A stretch of 64,000 bases of DNA. Source: Hymenobacter cellulosivorans (lineage in GTDB: Bacteria; Bacteroidota; Bacteroidia; Cytophagales; Hymenobacteraceae). Under the pieces are notes generated by a model, which worked only from the letters and a program-made list of their open reading frames with translations, ran no database searches and was not told the DNA's origin. The translations under genes and the position numbers were made by a program. How positions within the stretch are numbered: position 1 is the stretch's first letter; the number at the start of each line of letters is the position of its first letter. This document shows positions 62,174 through 64,000 of this stretch, piece after piece. The stretch is taken from positions 5,961,001 to 6,025,000 of the forward strand of contig NZ_CP095049.1 of NCBI RefSeq assembly GCF_022919135.1, written 5' to 3'.

Positions 62174-62346
62174 ACTACCCCGCCCCTATTGCTACCGACC
62201 GTTTTTCTCTTTCGCGCAGCTTCACCTATTGCTCGCGCCGTCGCTAAGCACTCCCCCTTCAGTTTCTGAGTTTACTCCGCCGCCTGGCCTTAATGCTTGG
62301 CCAGGTTCCGCACGTCTGTTCCCTTTCACTTCCAATCCCACCAATC

Positions 62347-63777
62347 ATGAAAAAGACCTTTACTACGCTGTGGCGCGCCGCGGCTTTCCTGGCATTGTGC
62401 CACGTTCCGGCTAAAGCCCAAACTTATCAGCAAGTCTGGGCCGATGAGTTCAATGGCAGCATCAGCTCCAGCTGGGTGTTTGAAACCGGCGGCGGCGGCT
62501 GGGGCAACAACGAAAAGCAATATTACCAGCGGGCCAACGCCACCGTTGTCAATGGCGTGCTCCAGATTACGGCCAAGAAGGAAACCGTGGGTGGTATGCC
62601 CTATACCTCTTCGCGCATGATTACCAAAGGCCTCAAGGAGTTTACCTACGGCAAGATGGAGGCCCGCATCAAGATGCCGATGGGCCAGGGCCTGTGGCCG
62701 GCTTTCTGGATGCTGGGGGGCAACATCAACCAGGTTAGCTGGCCCGCCTGCGGCGAAATCGACATTATGGAGCACATTAATGCCGAAAACAAAATCTACG
62801 GCACGCCGCACTGGGACAGCAACGGCCACGCCGAGTATGGCGGCAGCGTAGCCACTACGCCCGCTGACTTTCACGTGTACTCTGTGGAGTGGGACGCCAG
62901 CTCCATCCGCTGGTTTTTGGATGGGGTGCAGTACCACGTCATGAGCATTCAGAACAACACCGGCAGCACCGAGGAGTTTCACCGGCCGTTCTTCCTACTC
63001 CTGAACCTAGCCGTAGCTGGCAACTGGCCCGGGCAGACCGTGGACGAAAGCAAGCTGCCGGCTACCATGTTTGTGGACTACGTGCGGGTGTACCAGAAAA
63101 CCAGCACGCCCCCGCCAACTACCTCATCCCTCACTATTCAGGCCGAAAACTACAGCGCCATGAGCGGCGTGCAGCTGGAAGGCTGCTCGGATACGGGTGG
63201 CGGGCAGGACGTGGGCTGGATTGACACCAACGACTGGATGGCCTACAACAGCATTAATTTCCCGACTTCGGGTACGTATACCATTGAGTACCGCGTGGCC
63301 AGCGGGGCCAGCGGCGGCCGGGTTTCGGCCGATTTGAACGCCGGCGCCATTCAGCTCGGCAGCGTGGCCATTCCGGCTACCGGCGGCTGGCAGAACTGGA
63401 CTACTGTTTCCCAGACCGTAAATGTCAATGCGGGCACTTACAACTTCGGCGTGTTTGCCCAAGCCGGGGGCTGGAATCTGAACTGGATCCGGATTACCAA
63501 GTCGGGTGCAGCCCGGACGGCGGCCCCGGCCACTGCTGCGACGCTGGCAGCCGAGCTCAATGTGTACCCCAACCCGGCTACCAAACAGCTGAATATCCAA
63601 TCGGAGCAGGATTTGAGTGGCAGCCAGTACCAGATTGTGGATGACCGGGGCAAAGTAGTAGCCAGTGGCGCCCTGAGCAATGGACGCCTAGACGTGGCCA
63701 GCCTCAAAAACGGGCTCTATACCCTGGTTATCGTCACTAAAGACCAGCAGAAGCTGACTCGCCGCTTCAGCAAATAA
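62347..63777 (+). CDS. Secreted GH16 beta-glucanase with CBM6 and T9SS domain
   Basis: The ATG at 62347 gives 476 residues. Signal peptide ends AKAQ. The GH16 domain (about 25-260) has the catalytic signature EIDIMEHI (Glu, Asp, Glu) near residue 139 and the laminarinase-type FWMLGGNINQ. A CBM6-like domain follows (about 260-385; QAENYSAMSGVQLEG, GWIDTNDWMAYNSINFP, WNLNWIRI). The last 75 residues are the T9SS sorting domain (LNVYPNPATKQLNI, ending LYTLVIVTKDQQKLTRRFSK). It hydrolyses beta-1,3- or mixed glucans outside the cell. Confidence 0.94.
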   Translation: MKKTFTTLWRAAAFLALCHVPAKAQTYQQVWADEFNGSISSSWVFETGGGGWGNNEKQYYQRANATVVNGVLQITAKKETVGGMPYTSSRMITKGLKEFTYGKMEARIKMPMGQGLWPAFWMLGGNINQVSWPACGEIDIMEHINAENKIYGTPHWDSNGHAEYGGSVATTPADFHVYSVEWDASSIRWFLDGVQYHVMSIQNNTGSTEEFHRPFFLLLNLAVAGNWPGQTVDESKLPATMFVDYVRVYQKTSTPPPTTSSLTIQAENYSAMSGVQLEGCSDTGGGQDVGWIDTNDWMAYNSINFPTSGTYTIEYRVASGASGGRVSADLNAGAIQLGSVAIPATGGWQNWTTVSQTVNVNAGTYNFGVFAQAGGWNLNWIRITKSGAARTAAPATAATLAAELNVYPNPATKQLNIQSEQDLSGSQYQIVDDRGKVVASGALSNGRLDVASLKNGLYTLVIVTKDQQKLTRRFSK

Positions 63778-63795
63778 CCTCTTCTAGTTAGCCTG

Positions 63796-63825
63796 TAGCA
63801 GGCTGCCCCGGCGGGCAGCCTGCTA
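63796..63825. terminator. Stem-loop after the GH16 gene
   Basis: TAGCAGGCTGCCC (63796-63808) and GGGCAGCCTGCTA (63813-63825) form a perfect 13-bp stem with a 4-base loop (CGGC), 18 bases after the stop. The T-tract is weak. Confidence 0.6.
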
Positions 63826-63894
63826 TTCCGCTGCCTTTTGATTTCTGCACTCCCTCGTTTCTGCTCTTTCTATAATTCAACTTCTTTCCACATT

Positions 63895-64000
63895 ATGAAA
63901 AACAAGTATCTGTATGGCTTGGGTGCCCTGCTGCTCGGTGGTGGGCTCAGCAGCCCGGCCAACGCCCAAAACCAAGCGCGGCCATCTTACACGGTTGGGT
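63895..64000 (+). CDS. Exported protein, partial (runs off the window end)
   Basis: The ATG at 63895 begins MKNKYLYGLGALLLGGGLSS followed by PANAQNQARPSYTVG, a signal peptide with cleavage near NAQ. It is 117 bases after the glucanase stop and may belong to a polysaccharide-use unit. The rest is outside the window. Confidence 0.75.
   Translation, partial: MKNKYLYGLGALLLGGGLSSPANAQNQARPSYTVG

Larger units (their letters stand above)
61788..62346. other. Intergenic region: long palindrome and promoter
   Basis: After the terminator palindrome (61820-61871) the sequence is AT-rich (61900-62020). It leads to a promoter (62141-62173) and a long leader to the glucanase gene. No coding sequence was seen. 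Confidence 0.5.

Overview
The window comes from a GC-rich member of the Bacteroidota, most likely a Hymenobacter-like organism. Three things point there: several secreted proteins end in type IX secretion (T9SS) type A sorting domains, promoter-like TAnnTTTG boxes sit ahead of several genes, and many short intrinsic terminators flank the genes. No rRNA, tRNA or CRISPR array was recognised.

Positions 1 to about 52750 are a temperate siphovirus-like prophage whose left end lies outside the window. At its right end are a tyrosine integrase (51250-52569), a gene for a TIR/deoxyribosyltransferase-like protein (50313-51239) and an S24-type repressor (49538-50278), all on the + strand. Leftward from the repressor runs an early region on the - strand (49411 to about 38807). 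It holds small regulators, a recombination-like protein, a PAPS-reductase-like protein, a DnaQ-like exonuclease, an adenine methylase, a replication initiator with in-gene iterons, a DnaB helicase and an ASCH-domain protein. The late region follows, also leftward: terminase small and large subunits, a tail chaperone with a -1 frameshift site, tail completion and distal tail proteins, the tape measure, then a ClpP-like protease/scaffold, capsid, portal, connector and a fibre with an SGNH hydrolase domain. Tail genes therefore precede head genes.

The late region is interrupted by cargo. At 9116-19971, between tape measure and protease, lies an 11 kb block on the + strand: a small ribbon-helix-helix protein, a secreted DNA/RNA nuclease, a large T9SS protein, small secreted proteins, an SH3 protein, a KAP-family NTPase, a HEPN-like protein and unknowns. 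A second block (23652-28586) carries two T9SS proteins, two small unknowns and a relic of a tail-chaperone 3' end. A third (37386-38746) carries a lipoprotein, its overlapping partner and a 41-residue membrane protein. The KAP, HEPN-like and TIR-like genes are visibly AT-richer than their neighbours and are the best candidates for anti-phage or superinfection-exclusion functions.

From about 52750 to the end is ordinary chromosome: a Crp/Fnr regulator with a damaged 5' end, a type-B carboxylesterase, an OmpA-family protein broken by one frameshift, a small secreted protein, a LacI regulator, class II fructose-bisphosphate aldolase, a TetR regulator, a GH16-CBM6-T9SS glucanase and the start of another exported protein.
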